Assembly (NCBI GenBank): GCA_022486815.1
Contig: JAKVJW010000015.1
Coordinates: forward strand, 1-64,000
Length of the DNA: 64,000 nucleotides
Reading direction: 5' to 3'
Source: Prevotella sp.
Lineage (GTDB): Bacteria > Bacteroidota > Bacteroidia > Bacteroidales > Bacteroidaceae
In this document: one piece after another, positions 32,958-41,125 of the stretch
Numbering within the stretch: the first letter of the stretch is position 1
How the letters are laid out: every line of letters begins with the position of its first letter
Made by a program: the position numbers and the translations under genes
Notes under the pieces: generated by a model
Told to the model about the DNA's origin: nothing
Seen by the model: only the letters and a program-made list of their open reading frames with translations
The model's database searches: none

Positions 32958-35183
32958 TCAAATCACTGCTAAAACTTTCTTCTGGACACCTTTTGAAATT
33001 TTCATAGGAGCCGTGGCCTTAATATCTTCTACCGATTGCCCAGCCTTTACCTGATAAACACCGGGATCCAATACCCAACTATTGGTGTTTTCATTAAAGG
33101 AGGCCATATCCATCGTCCGGAACGTCATCGTAAGCGTCTGGGACTCTCCAGGTTGCAGGGTACGTGTCTTGGCAAAAGCTCTCAACTCTTTCTTTGGTTT
33201 TTCAAGGGCACCTTTAGGAGCGGACACATAAAGTTGGGCAACTTCCTTACCCGCAACCTTACCGGTATTCGTTACCGTGACGACTGCTTTACAAACTTCC
33301 CTGCCATAACGGACTTTCAAGTTACTGAACGAGAATGTGGTATAAGACAAGCCATATCCGAAAGGATAGGAAACCGGTTTATCAAAAGTGTCAAAATAGC
33401 GATAACCTACCCAGATTCCCTCATCATACTTGGTAAAACCAATTGTTGACTTATCCTTGTCGAATACGCCCCCATTATCATTCTGAGGGAAGTTCTTCGA
33501 AGAGGGAACGTCTTCATAAGCTAATGGGAAGGTCATCGGCAGATGACCGGACGGGCATACCTTACCGGATATAACATTTGCAATCGCATTTCCACCTTCC
33601 TCTCCCGGTTGCCAAGGCAAGAGGATAGCATCCGGGATATTTTTCCAAGAGGTTGTCTCTATAACTCCACCGATATTCAGAATGACAATTAATTTTTTGC
33701 CTTGTGCATGAAAAGCATCAGCTATATTTTTCATTGTATTCAATTCTGCTGGACTCAATTTCCAATCACCGGGTTCATTACGGCGGTCACTGCCCTCACC
33801 TGAATTTCTTCTGATTGTCATGATTGCCACATTGTCGACAGATGCACGATGCCTGGCATAGGATGGGCCTATATTGATATCAGCATCAGCGTCCTCATAC
33901 AACTCTGCCATATCCGGGTCTACCTGATAACCTGCATTTTCCAGACCTTTGAAGATATTAACAACATAAGGCTTGTTCACATCTCCGGATCCAAAGCCAT
34001 TAGCCAGGAAGCCTTTATAGGAGCCTATACCGAAAAGGGCTATCTTCTGACCCTGGACCAAAGGCAAAGTCCCTTCTCTATTCTTAAGAAGTATGATACC
34101 CTGTGCTGCCATCTCACGGGCTACTGCTGCATGGGCTTTCAAATCAGGTGCATCAGATGCCTTATAATGACGAAAATGAGGAGTTTTAACAATATAATTC
34201 AACAGATTACGGACATTACGATTTACGACATCTATAGAAAGTTTGCCATCCTTCACAGCATTGATAATATCCTGTACCTGCACATCCAATCCCCATTCCA
34301 TAAGGTCATTTTCCGCGTTTACCTGTTCTACTGTATTTCGCCGCTCTGTCCAGTCCGTCATCACCATTCCTTTATAGCCGACTTCTCCGCGAAGCCAGTC
34401 ATGAAGCAAGGGTTTGTCTGCCTGTGTATACGGGCCATTCAGAAGGTTGTAGGAGGACATGATTGTCCAGGGATTACCTATCCTGATGGCCAACTCAAAG
34501 TTTTTAAGATAGAGTTCGCGCAGGGCGCGCTGGCTGACAATGGAATTGTTCTGGGTACGGTAGGTCTCCTGGTTATTGCAGACAAAGTGTTTGGCAGAAG
34601 TGCCGACACCATTGGACTGAATTCCCAATATTTCATTACCCGACATTGTACCACTCAGGACAGGGTCCTCAGAGAAGTATTCGAAATTTCTTCCGCAGAG
34701 TGGATTACGGTGCAGACACATACCCGGTGCCAAGAGAACATCGCATCCATATTCCAATACTTCGTTCCCCATATTCCGGCCGACTGCCCTGGCACACTGC
34801 GTATCCCAGGATGAAGCTACAAGGGTCCCTATAGGATTACCAGTGGCATAATAAGTACGGCTGTCTCCTTTACGGGTAGGTGATATACGGACTCCGGCAG
34901 GACCGTCTGTCAATACGGTACAGGGAATTCCCAGACGAGGAATTGCCTTCGTCATGCCCGCTGCGCCGATTTTCGCTTCAGGTAGTACCGGTCCTTTCTT
35001 GCCATTTACGACCTCATAGTCCCCGCCTACAAGCAACTCTGCCTTCTCTTGCAGCGTCATGGCCTTCAAGACCTCATCTATGGAATTCTTCCCAAGTTGC
35101 GGAACATTGGCCTTGTGTACCGGTTTTGATTCCCCGGCTATAACAAGACTTAAAAATAAGGTTAATAAGATTGCTTTTTTCAT
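32958..35183 (-). CDS. GH3-family beta-glycosidase
   Basis: A 741-residue secreted hydrolase, likely beta-glucosidase or beta-xylosidase/galactosidase. After a signal peptide (about 1-18): the TIM-barrel domain with TDGPAGVR (92-99), GRNFEYFSEDP, the substrate-binding KHF (198-200) and the nucleophile Asp277 (MVMTDW); the second alpha/beta domain (IILLKNREGTLPL, LPWQPGEEGGNAIANVISG) and a fibronectin-III-like C-terminal domain (VTVTNTGKVAGKEVAQLYVS). All expected parts are present. It is first of the minus-strand set GH3, GH78, KduI, KduD; the exact sugar is not readable. Confidence 0.93.
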   Translation of the reverse strand: MKKAILLTLFLSLVIAGESKPVHKANVPQLGKNSIDEVLKAMTLQEKAELLVGGDYEVVNGKKGPVLPEAKIGAAGMTKAIPRLGIPCTVLTDGPAGVRISPTRKGDSRTYYATGNPIGTLVASSWDTQCARAVGRNMGNEVLEYGCDVLLAPGMCLHRNPLCGRNFEYFSEDPVLSGTMSGNEILGIQSNGVGTSAKHFVCNNQETYRTQNNSIVSQRALRELYLKNFELAIRIGNPWTIMSSYNLLNGPYTQADKPLLHDWLRGEVGYKGMVMTDWTERRNTVEQVNAENDLMEWGLDVQVQDIINAVKDGKLSIDVVNRNVRNLLNYIVKTPHFRHYKASDAPDLKAHAAVAREMAAQGIILLKNREGTLPLVQGQKIALFGIGSYKGFLANGFGSGDVNKPYVVNIFKGLENAGYQVDPDMAELYEDADADINIGPSYARHRASVDNVAIMTIRRNSGEGSDRRNEPGDWKLSPAELNTMKNIADAFHAQGKKLIVILNIGGVIETTSWKNIPDAILLPWQPGEEGGNAIANVISGKVCPSGHLPMTFPLAYEDVPSSKNFPQNDNGGVFDKDKSTIGFTKYDEGIWVGYRYFDTFDKPVSYPFGYGLSYTTFSFSNLKVRYGREVCKAVVTVTNTGKVAGKEVAQLYVSAPKGALEKPKKELRAFAKTRTLQPGESQTLTMTFRTMDMASFNENTNSWVLDPGVYQVKAGQSVEDIKATAPMKISKGVQKKVLAVI

Positions 35184-35612
35184 AAAATGAATTTTTGAAT
35201 TGATTTATCCTATCCTTAGCTACCCAACCGTCACCAAAGAATTCATGAGAAACCAAAAGAAAATTGCAGAAATCCCCATGACAATCCTTATGAGAAGTTG
35301 AGTTATTATTTTCGGATCCCCCTATGTATTATATACATAAGAAACTGATTTTCCAGCATAAATGTAGAAGATTATTATATATAACAATGTATCACGGCAT
35401 ATAAATAAAATCCAGAATAAAGAAACTTCTTTTTGACGGTATGTCTCAAAGAATTGGTTATTTCATGGACTTCATCATTTCTTATTTATTCCTATTTTCA
35501 GAACTGCTTATCTGATTACAAAAGTAAGATAAATTTCTGAATCAGATTCATTTGTATCAAAAATTACAGTCAGTTTATCAAAACAGAAAGGAAGAAAAGT
35601 ATGGTCACTAAA
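35184..35612. other. Intergenic stretch upstream of the GH3 gene
   Basis: About 430 bp without a gene. It probably holds the GH3 promoter; TACTTTTG on minus at 35526-35519 is the best -7 candidate but lacks a clear -33 box. Confidence 0.4.
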
Positions 35613-35656
35613 GAAAAAGCCTTAACCTGGAAGAAGTTAACTTCTTCCAGGTTAAG
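35613..35656 (-). terminator. Terminator after phoU (36-bp perfect palindrome)
   Basis: 35621-35656 is a perfect palindrome of two 18-bp arms (CTTAACCTGGAAGAAGTT and its complement). On minus it is followed by GCTTTTTC, so it ends the pst-phoU operon. Confidence 0.88.
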
Positions 35657-35692
35657 ACAGATAAAGCATTCACAAAGAAATTAAGAAATACC

Positions 35693-36400
35693 CTAATGTT
35701 CAGGTTCCAAATCCTCAAAAACAGTTTTACTATGACGTAAATTTTCTCCTATATTAGCATAGATAGAAGCCTCTGCTATATTCGTCGCATGGTCAGCTAT
35801 ACGTTCAATATTTGAGATGATACTATTTAAGTTTATAAAAGTAAACAACAGATGCTGAATATCATTAGAATAATGACTTTTCCTAATCGTATCTTTAATC
35901 AATTTGTGATTAATTTCATCCACGACACTATCATTTCTTATTGTCCAGACAGCAGCATTGTTATCATCATCAACAAATGATGAGATGGACTTCTTTACCA
36001 TCATGATACTTGACGCCATCATATTAGAGATGACAGACACCATATGTTCATAAATTACTTTATCCTCAATACGAGGCAACAATTTATCAATATTCTTAAC
36101 CTGATCACCGATTCTTTCCAGATTGGATATAATTTGATAAACTGACATAATCTTGCGAATATCAGAAGCCACAGGATTCTGCAATACAATAATATCTATT
36201 ATTTCATTGCCAAGGCTTGTCTCATACTCATCTATCATATCTTCATTTTCTTTTATTTCCTCTTGAAGTTCAGAAGGTATCTGTATAGTATGATCAACAA
36301 ACAGTTTGTCCATAATATCAAGTTGGCGCATTACGATTTTCACCATCTCATTGAAATGGATCGATATAGAATGCAACGCATTATCTTTAGTTATTGCCAT
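35693..36400 (-). CDS. phoU: Phosphate transport regulator PhoU
   Basis: A 235-residue cytosolic protein of two PhoU three-helix bundles. The repeated acidic motif is seen as EIIDIIVLQNPVASDIRKIMSVYQ, ISNLERIGDQVKNI in the first half and SIISNIERIADHATNIAEA in the second. PhoU adjusts Pst transport and Pho signalling. It is the last gene of pstSCAB-phoU, 44 bp after pstB, and is followed by a strong terminator. No phoR/phoB pair is in the window. Confidence 0.96.
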   Translation of the reverse strand: MAITKDNALHSISIHFNEMVKIVMRQLDIMDKLFVDHTIQIPSELQEEIKENEDMIDEYETSLGNEIIDIIVLQNPVASDIRKIMSVYQIISNLERIGDQVKNIDKLLPRIEDKVIYEHMVSVISNMMASSIMMVKKSISSFVDDDNNAAVWTIRNDSVVDEINHKLIKDTIRKSHYSNDIQHLLFTFINLNSIISNIERIADHATNIAEASIYANIGENLRHSKTVFEDLEPEH

Positions 36401-36444
36401 AATATCTATATTTTATATTATAATATTTTTCCTTCCATAACCAC

Positions 36445-37230
36445 TTATCCGAATTTACCGGTGAGATACGCTTCTGTTCGAGGATCCGAAGGAGTCGTGA
36501 ACATTTTCTGAGTATTATCATATTCTACCAATTCACCCAAATACATGAACATCGACTTATCTGAGATTCGTGCAGCCTGAGACATATTATGAGTAACCAT
36601 AATAATGGTATAATCCTTTTTCAATTTAACAAGCAAGTCTTCTATTTTGGATGTTGAAATAGGATCAAGAGCAGATGTCGGCTCGTCCAAGAGAATAACC
36701 TTGGGTTTAAATGCGATTGTCCGAGCAATACACAAGCGTTGTTGCTGGCCTCCTGAAAGGAAATTCCCCTTACTATGAAGGTTGTCCTTTACTTCATCCC
36801 AAAGAGCAACATCTTTCAAAGATGTCTCGACGATCTCTTCTCGTTCTGATTTTTTCAAACGAATACCATTCAATTTATAACCAGCAATCACATTATCAAA
36901 AATACTCAATGTGGGAAACGGGTTCGGACGTTGAAATACCATTCCGATTTTGCGACGTAAATTGATGGTAGACATCTCATATATATTATCACCATTCAGC
37001 AATATTTTCCCATCAGTATGTATATTTGGGTACAACTCATGCATACGGTTAATTGCCCTCAGGAGTGTTGTCTTCCCACATCCAGACGGGCCCATGATAG
37101 CAGTAATAGAATTACTTAGGATTTTAGCTGATACATCTTTCACTGCATACTTATCATCACCATAACTTATCGAAATATCATCTATTGACATTACCGGTGT
37201 TGCTGTTTCCTTTTCTTTTATTTCTTTCAT
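36445..37230 (-). CDS. pstB: Phosphate ABC transporter ATPase
   Basis: A 261-residue ABC ATPase. Walker A GPSGCGKTT, Q-loop VFQRPNPFPTLSIFDNV (the PstB type), signature LSGGQQQR, Walker B VILLDEPTSALDP, switch His in VTHNM. It powers import through PstA/PstC. The length and the phosphate-specific RPNPFP are typical. It is 18 bp after pstA. Confidence 0.98.
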   Translation of the reverse strand: MKEIKEKETATPVMSIDDISISYGDDKYAVKDVSAKILSNSITAIMGPSGCGKTTLLRAINRMHELYPNIHTDGKILLNGDNIYEMSTINLRRKIGMVFQRPNPFPTLSIFDNVIAGYKLNGIRLKKSEREEIVETSLKDVALWDEVKDNLHSKGNFLSGGQQQRLCIARTIAFKPKVILLDEPTSALDPISTSKIEDLLVKLKKDYTIIMVTHNMSQAARISDKSMFMYLGELVEYDNTQKMFTTPSDPRTEAYLTGKFG

Positions 37231-37248
37231 ATTCCGTATTTCTATAGA

Positions 37249-38151
37249 TTATTTTTTCCTTTTAGCTTCTATCCATTTGGATATCAAATTAAGCAGTAAT
37301 ACAAATCCCATCAGAAAGATCGTTGAGCTCCAAATAAGATCCACCATATTCGGATCATTATAAAACTGCCATATCAGCAGAGGAACTGCACTACCAGGTT
37401 TCGTGATATTCCAATTTATATTCGGATTGCCAAGAGTCGCAAGCATCAAAGGTGCCGTTTCTCCGAGCACTCGAGAAACAGAAAGAAGTATACCACTTAC
37501 CAGTCCTGAAAAAGCCGATGGAATAAGAACCCTCCATATCACTTTATAGTAAGGTGTACCAAGAGCTATTGCAGCCTCCTTAAGCGTATCAGGAACCATC
37601 TTCAGTGATTCTTCGGTAGAACGGACTATCAGCGGAAGCATCATAATAGCCAATGCAACCCCACCTGCCAAAACGGAATAGCTTTTAGTAATCGGAACAA
37701 CAATCCAGATATATGCAATAAGGACAATAACGATAGAAGGAACTCCCTGCAGAATATCTGCAATATCTCGTATCAAACTTGCATACTTTTTTTGACTGTT
37801 TTCCGATAGATATACACCAATTAAGATGCCTATGGGTATAGAAAGAACAGAAGCAATACCAACAAGATAAAGAGAGCCAAGAATACCGTTAGCTATACCA
37901 CCAGGTATAACCTGCCCACTGACCTTAGCCATCATAGCTGTAAATGTATCAGGAGCAACCTGAGTAAAGAATGCCCAGTTGATCTGTCGGTAACCCTTAA
38001 CCAATAATGTCCCAATTATCAAGAATACCATTGAAATCGTAATGAAAGAAAAAAGTATGACTGCTATCTTAAACAGACCATCTTTTGCCTTCTGATACTT
38101 TATATGGGATAGAGAACTATCCTCCTTTTCTATATCAATAGTACGATTCAT
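37249..38151 (-). CDS. pstA: Phosphate ABC transporter permease PstA
   Basis: A 300-residue inner-membrane permease with six helices. The EAA loop that docks to PstB is seen at KEAAIALGTPYYKVIWRVLIP. Its ATG overlaps the pstC stop as TAATG, so translation is coupled. The longer periplasmic loop after the first helix is typical of PstA. Confidence 0.96.
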   Translation of the reverse strand: MNRTIDIEKEDSSLSHIKYQKAKDGLFKIAVILFSFITISMVFLIIGTLLVKGYRQINWAFFTQVAPDTFTAMMAKVSGQVIPGGIANGILGSLYLVGIASVLSIPIGILIGVYLSENSQKKYASLIRDIADILQGVPSIVIVLIAYIWIVVPITKSYSVLAGGVALAIMMLPLIVRSTEESLKMVPDTLKEAAIALGTPYYKVIWRVLIPSAFSGLVSGILLSVSRVLGETAPLMLATLGNPNINWNITKPGSAVPLLIWQFYNDPNMVDLIWSSTIFLMGFVLLLNLISKWIEAKRKK

Positions 38152-39008
38152 TATCCAATCTTTTTAATAATATATTTACCTATAGCATTTACTATTGTTG
38201 TCAAGGCAAACAATAATAATCCTATCTCTATCAATGCACTTAATTGTAATCCACTAGCTTCTCCAAATTGATTAGCAATGACACTCGCCATCGTATTACC
38301 AGTACCGAATATACTAGTAGGAATGATATTTGCATTCCCTATAAGCATGGTTACAGCAAGAGTTTCGCCAAGGGCACGGCCTAACGCCAATACATAACTG
38401 GCAGCTATGCCTGAACGGGCATTTGGCAATACGACAGTCTTTATGACCTCCAGCCTCGTAGCCCCTAAAGAATAAGCTGCTTCCTTCAGTTCATTAGGTA
38501 CCATCGCTATTGTGGTATTACTTAGGGATGTAGCATACGGGACAATCATGATGGCTAAGATTAAAGACGATGTAAAAACGCCAAAACCTTGTGGACTCAA
38601 TCCCAATTTAACCACAAGCGGACATAAGATATAAAATCCCCAAAGGCCATAAATGATCGAAGGTATACCAGCTAACAAATCAACCAAAGTTCCTACAACG
38701 GCAGCAATCTTTGTTCCCTTAAAATATTCGGCGATAAAAAGTGACGTAAAGAATGCCAAAGGAATAGCAATTATCAAAGCCAGCACAGATGTCATCAACG
38801 TGCCTACAATAAAAGCTAACGCGCCATAACTTTCACTACCCTGGGTAGGATCCCATTTCGATGATACCAAAAATTTCCATCCAAACTCTGAGATGGATGG
38901 CATAGAACCTTTTATTAATGAGACTAGTATCCCTCCCCCTATAAGTAAAATCACTATAGAGGAAGCGAATAATACACGCTTTAGTACTTTATCACTATTT
39001 ATTTGCAT
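38151..39008 (-). CDS. pstC: Phosphate ABC transporter permease PstC
   Basis: A 285-residue permease with six helices and the EAA loop KEAAYSLGATRLEVIKTVVLP. Start chosen at ATG 39008 (MQINSDKVL), because the GTG at 39029 lies inside the intercistronic hairpin. It forms the channel with PstA and receives phosphate from PstS. Confidence 0.95.
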   Translation of the reverse strand: MQINSDKVLKRVLFASSIVILLIGGGILVSLIKGSMPSISEFGWKFLVSSKWDPTQGSESYGALAFIVGTLMTSVLALIIAIPLAFFTSLFIAEYFKGTKIAAVVGTLVDLLAGIPSIIYGLWGFYILCPLVVKLGLSPQGFGVFTSSLILAIMIVPYATSLSNTTIAMVPNELKEAAYSLGATRLEVIKTVVLPNARSGIAASYVLALGRALGETLAVTMLIGNANIIPTSIFGTGNTMASVIANQFGEASGLQLSALIEIGLLLFALTTIVNAIGKYIIKKIG

Positions 39009-39020
39009 ATTATATATGTA

Positions 39021-39039
39021 GGCGGACACAGAGTCCGCC
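39021..39039 (-). other. Intercistronic stem-loop pstS-pstC
   Basis: GGCGGAC and GTCCGCC form a perfect 7-bp stem with a 5-base loop in the 42-base gap between pstS and pstC, without a T-run. Such hairpins often protect the upstream message and so raise the binding protein above the permeases. Confidence 0.6.
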
Positions 39040-39050
39040 CTTTATAATTT

Positions 39051-40109
39051 TTATTTCAGAACCCGTTTACCATTGTAAGTAATCGTGCGTAATATAGCCT
39101 TTGCCTTTGCTGCAACATTAGGAGCCAACGGAGCATAATTCACTTTTGAAGCAATCTTTTGTGCATCATGGTCTAACATCCAATCTACCAATTTTAAAGT
39201 AGCTTGAGCCTGAGCAAATGAACGATTATTGTAAGCTTGATTTTTATAAAGAAGCAGCCATGTAAAACCCGCAATTGGATAAGCGTCTTTTGCTGATGAA
39301 TTGTTCAGCATTACACGAGTATCTGCAGGAATAGCACATTGGGCAGCAGCACTAACTGATGCGACAGAAGCTTCGATAAAGTTGCCTGATTTGTTCTGAA
39401 CCAATGCTGATGGCTGATGCTGTGCAAATGTATATTCAGAACCAACATACCCGATAGAACCTACTGTCTGATGAATAGCTCCTGCAACACCAGGATTACC
39501 TTTTGCACCTATTCCAACAGGCCAGTTTACGGTTTTCCCTGAACCGATTTTTGCCCTCCATGCAGCATCTACTTTTGACAAGTAATCAGTAAACATATTA
39601 GTTGTTCCACTACCATCAGAACGATGAATCACGACAATTGCTTTATTCGGAAAATGAATACCGCTATTAATCTTTTTCAATTCAGTACTGTTCCAGTTTT
39701 TAATCTTTCCTGAGAAAATTGCGGCCAAAACATCAGGAGTCAATTTTATCTGTTTGATGCCCGGCAGATTGAATGCTATGACAACTGCTCCACAACAAGT
39801 CGGTATATGTACGACTGGTGCGGGCATCTCATTCATTTCCTTATCACTGAGGAAAGCATCAGATGCTCCAAAATCTACGACTTTGTCTTTTAAACTCCGG
39901 ATACCACCACCGGAACCTATTCCTCCATAAGTAACTTTTACATGTGCCAAATGTCCATATGTTATAAATGCAGCATTATAAAACGGCTGTGGAAATGTTG
40001 CACCTGCGCCTGAAATAGTTTTTGAACCAGCGTTCTTGCTTAAGATGGTTATAACCAATCCTAAAGCAATTATAGCTAATACAGCAACTAAGATAATTCT
40101 TTTCTTCAT
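39051..40109 (-). CDS. pstS: Phosphate-binding protein PstS
   Basis: A 352-residue periplasmic binding protein. Signal or anchor helix at 5-23 without a lipobox. The phosphate-binding pattern is conserved: SGAGATFPQPFY, TYGGIGSGGGIRSL, VDFGASDAFL and HRSDGSGTTNMFTDYL (Ser, Asp and Arg hold the phosphate). It is the first gene of the operon. The -7 box TATTTTTG at 40232-40225 on minus has no clear -33, consistent with an activator-dependent promoter such as PhoB, though I cannot identify a Pho box. Confidence 0.95.
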   Translation of the reverse strand: MKKRIILVAVLAIIALGLVITILSKNAGSKTISGAGATFPQPFYNAAFITYGHLAHVKVTYGGIGSGGGIRSLKDKVVDFGASDAFLSDKEMNEMPAPVVHIPTCCGAVVIAFNLPGIKQIKLTPDVLAAIFSGKIKNWNSTELKKINSGIHFPNKAIVVIHRSDGSGTTNMFTDYLSKVDAAWRAKIGSGKTVNWPVGIGAKGNPGVAGAIHQTVGSIGYVGSEYTFAQHQPSALVQNKSGNFIEASVASVSAAAQCAIPADTRVMLNNSSAKDAYPIAGFTWLLLYKNQAYNNRSFAQAQATLKLVDWMLDHDAQKIASKVNYAPLAPNVAAKAKAILRTITYNGKRVLK

Positions 40110-40311
40110 AAATTTTATATTTAAATGATTTATATTGGAAACTTACCAAGAAGTTTGTTATCGAATTCAAACCTGATTGTTTTGGATCTTGAATCTGGAC
40201 AGTAGTGATATAAAGTATCTATTACAAAAATATGACACATTACTATCATCGCTTTATCTTTAAACCATTACTCATTGATTTTCATTATCGAAGGCAAAAA
40301 TACATATTATA

Positions 40312-40604
40312 CCGATTGGCGGAATTAAAGCATGAAGGAAAAGGCAGGGCAAGAAGTCGTATATATATTTAATTTTCAACCACTTATGCCGTTTATCATT
40401 TATATTACCACATGATCCGAAATTACCAGCACTCTGGTTATGAGCTTTCCAGTACTATGGAAAGGGGCTTTCCAGTACTATGGAAATGGGCTTCCAGTAC
40501 TATGGAAATGAGCTTCCAGTACTATGGAAATATGCTTTCCAATACTGTGGTAATGAGCTTTCCTGTTAGCGGTGATATTAGATGAAAATTAATTCCGCCA
40601 ACGG
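40312..40604. mobile_element. Non-coding dispersed repeat element, copy 1
   Basis: A 293-bp element without a coding frame. It is bounded by inverted repeats: CCGATTGGCGGAATTAA (40312-40328) and TTAATTCCGCCAACGG (40589-40604), equal but for one extra A. A unique left part of about 95 bp is followed by tandem units (40421-40558) and a right end containing TTAGCGGTGATATTAGATG. The whole is clearly homologous to copy 2 at 62698-63036 (roughly 85-90 percent in the left part, by eye). It sits between pstS and tRNA-Gln. MITE-like in form; no transposase is seen in the window. Confidence 0.85.
40421..40558. repeat. Tandem array of about 22-bp palindromic units in copy 1
   Basis: Six units of 22-25 bp, consensus TTTCCAGTACTATGGAAATGAGC. 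Each contains TTCCA and TGGAA (or TTACCA-type variants) as short inverted arms around AGTACT. Units differ mainly in the last four bases and in the arm sequence. No spacers exist, so it is not CRISPR. Confidence 0.85.
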
Positions 40605-40709
40605 ATATATTATGTATTACATTAAGATTTCTATTTGATAACAATACATTTACATTCTTATTTCGAATATATTACATGGGTTTTTTATTAAACGCTTCAT
40701 AATATAAAA

Positions 40710-40725
40710 GATAGGAATTCCTATC
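40710..40725. promoter_or_regulatory. 16-bp perfect palindrome, possible operator
   Basis: GATAGGAATTCCTATC is a perfect 16-bp palindrome in an AT-rich gap. A further inverted pair (ATATCAGC at 40737-40744 with GCTGATAT at 40771-40778) surrounds a TATATTTG box (40753-40760). No gene follows on plus, so its target is unclear. Confidence 0.4.
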
Positions 40726-40873
40726 AAAAAGGTTATAATATCAGCCATTACATATATTTGTTAAATGAAAGCTGATATAATCAAAAGGTCATACAAAAGA
40801 AACTTCTGCCGGGTTCATTGATTCTCACCAATAAAAACATAAGATCTAGTTACATGAACATTTATACCCTTAA

Positions 40874-40910
40874 ACAAAAAATCCGCAAATCATTAAATGA
40901 TTTGCGGATT
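40874..40910 (-). terminator. Terminator after tRNA-Gln
   Basis: AATCCGCAAATCAT (40880-40893) pairs perfectly with ATGATTTGCGGATT (40897-40910). On minus it is followed by TTTTTG. Confidence 0.88.
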
Positions 40911-40917
40911 CCAGAAG

Positions 40918-40988
40918 TTGTCCTAGGCGGATTCGAACCACCGCTGACAGAACCAAAAACTGTAGTGCTACCATTACACCATGGGACA
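40918..40988 (-). tRNA. tRNA-Gln (anticodon UUG)
   Basis: Read on minus: TGTCCCATGGTGTAATGGT for acceptor and D-arm, anticodon loop TTTTGGT (TTG), T-arm GGTGGTTCGAATCCGCC, then TAGGACA. No CCA is encoded. The acceptor stem has a C-A mismatch at pair 6-67 (TGTCCCA against TAGGACA). It has its own promoter and terminator. Confidence 0.94.
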
Positions 40989-41006
40989 ATTTTCCATTTC
41001 TGCGTG

Positions 41007-41038
41007 CAAAGGTAGTGGTTTTTTACGCCACCACCAAA
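41007..41038 (-). promoter_or_regulatory. Promoter of tRNA-Gln
   Basis: On minus, TTTG (41038-41035), 20 bp, TACCTTTG (41014-41007): full consensus. It lies after the tyrS stop, so the tRNA is transcribed independently. Confidence 0.85.
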
Positions 41039-41125
41039 TTTTTATGATTTTTTTTGTGACTCAGAAATACACACATTAGCTGATATTAATGCTTACAGAA
41101 AGACTAAGTCACAAAATATCATCCG

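Noticed and set aside
39027-39029. GTG start for pstC
   Set aside because: It lies within the pstS-pstC stem-loop; the ATG at 39008 gives a normal PstC N-terminus.
40421-40558. CRISPR array
   Set aside because: Units of 22 bp are contiguous without unique spacers and are themselves imperfect palindromes that vary; no cas genes are in the window.
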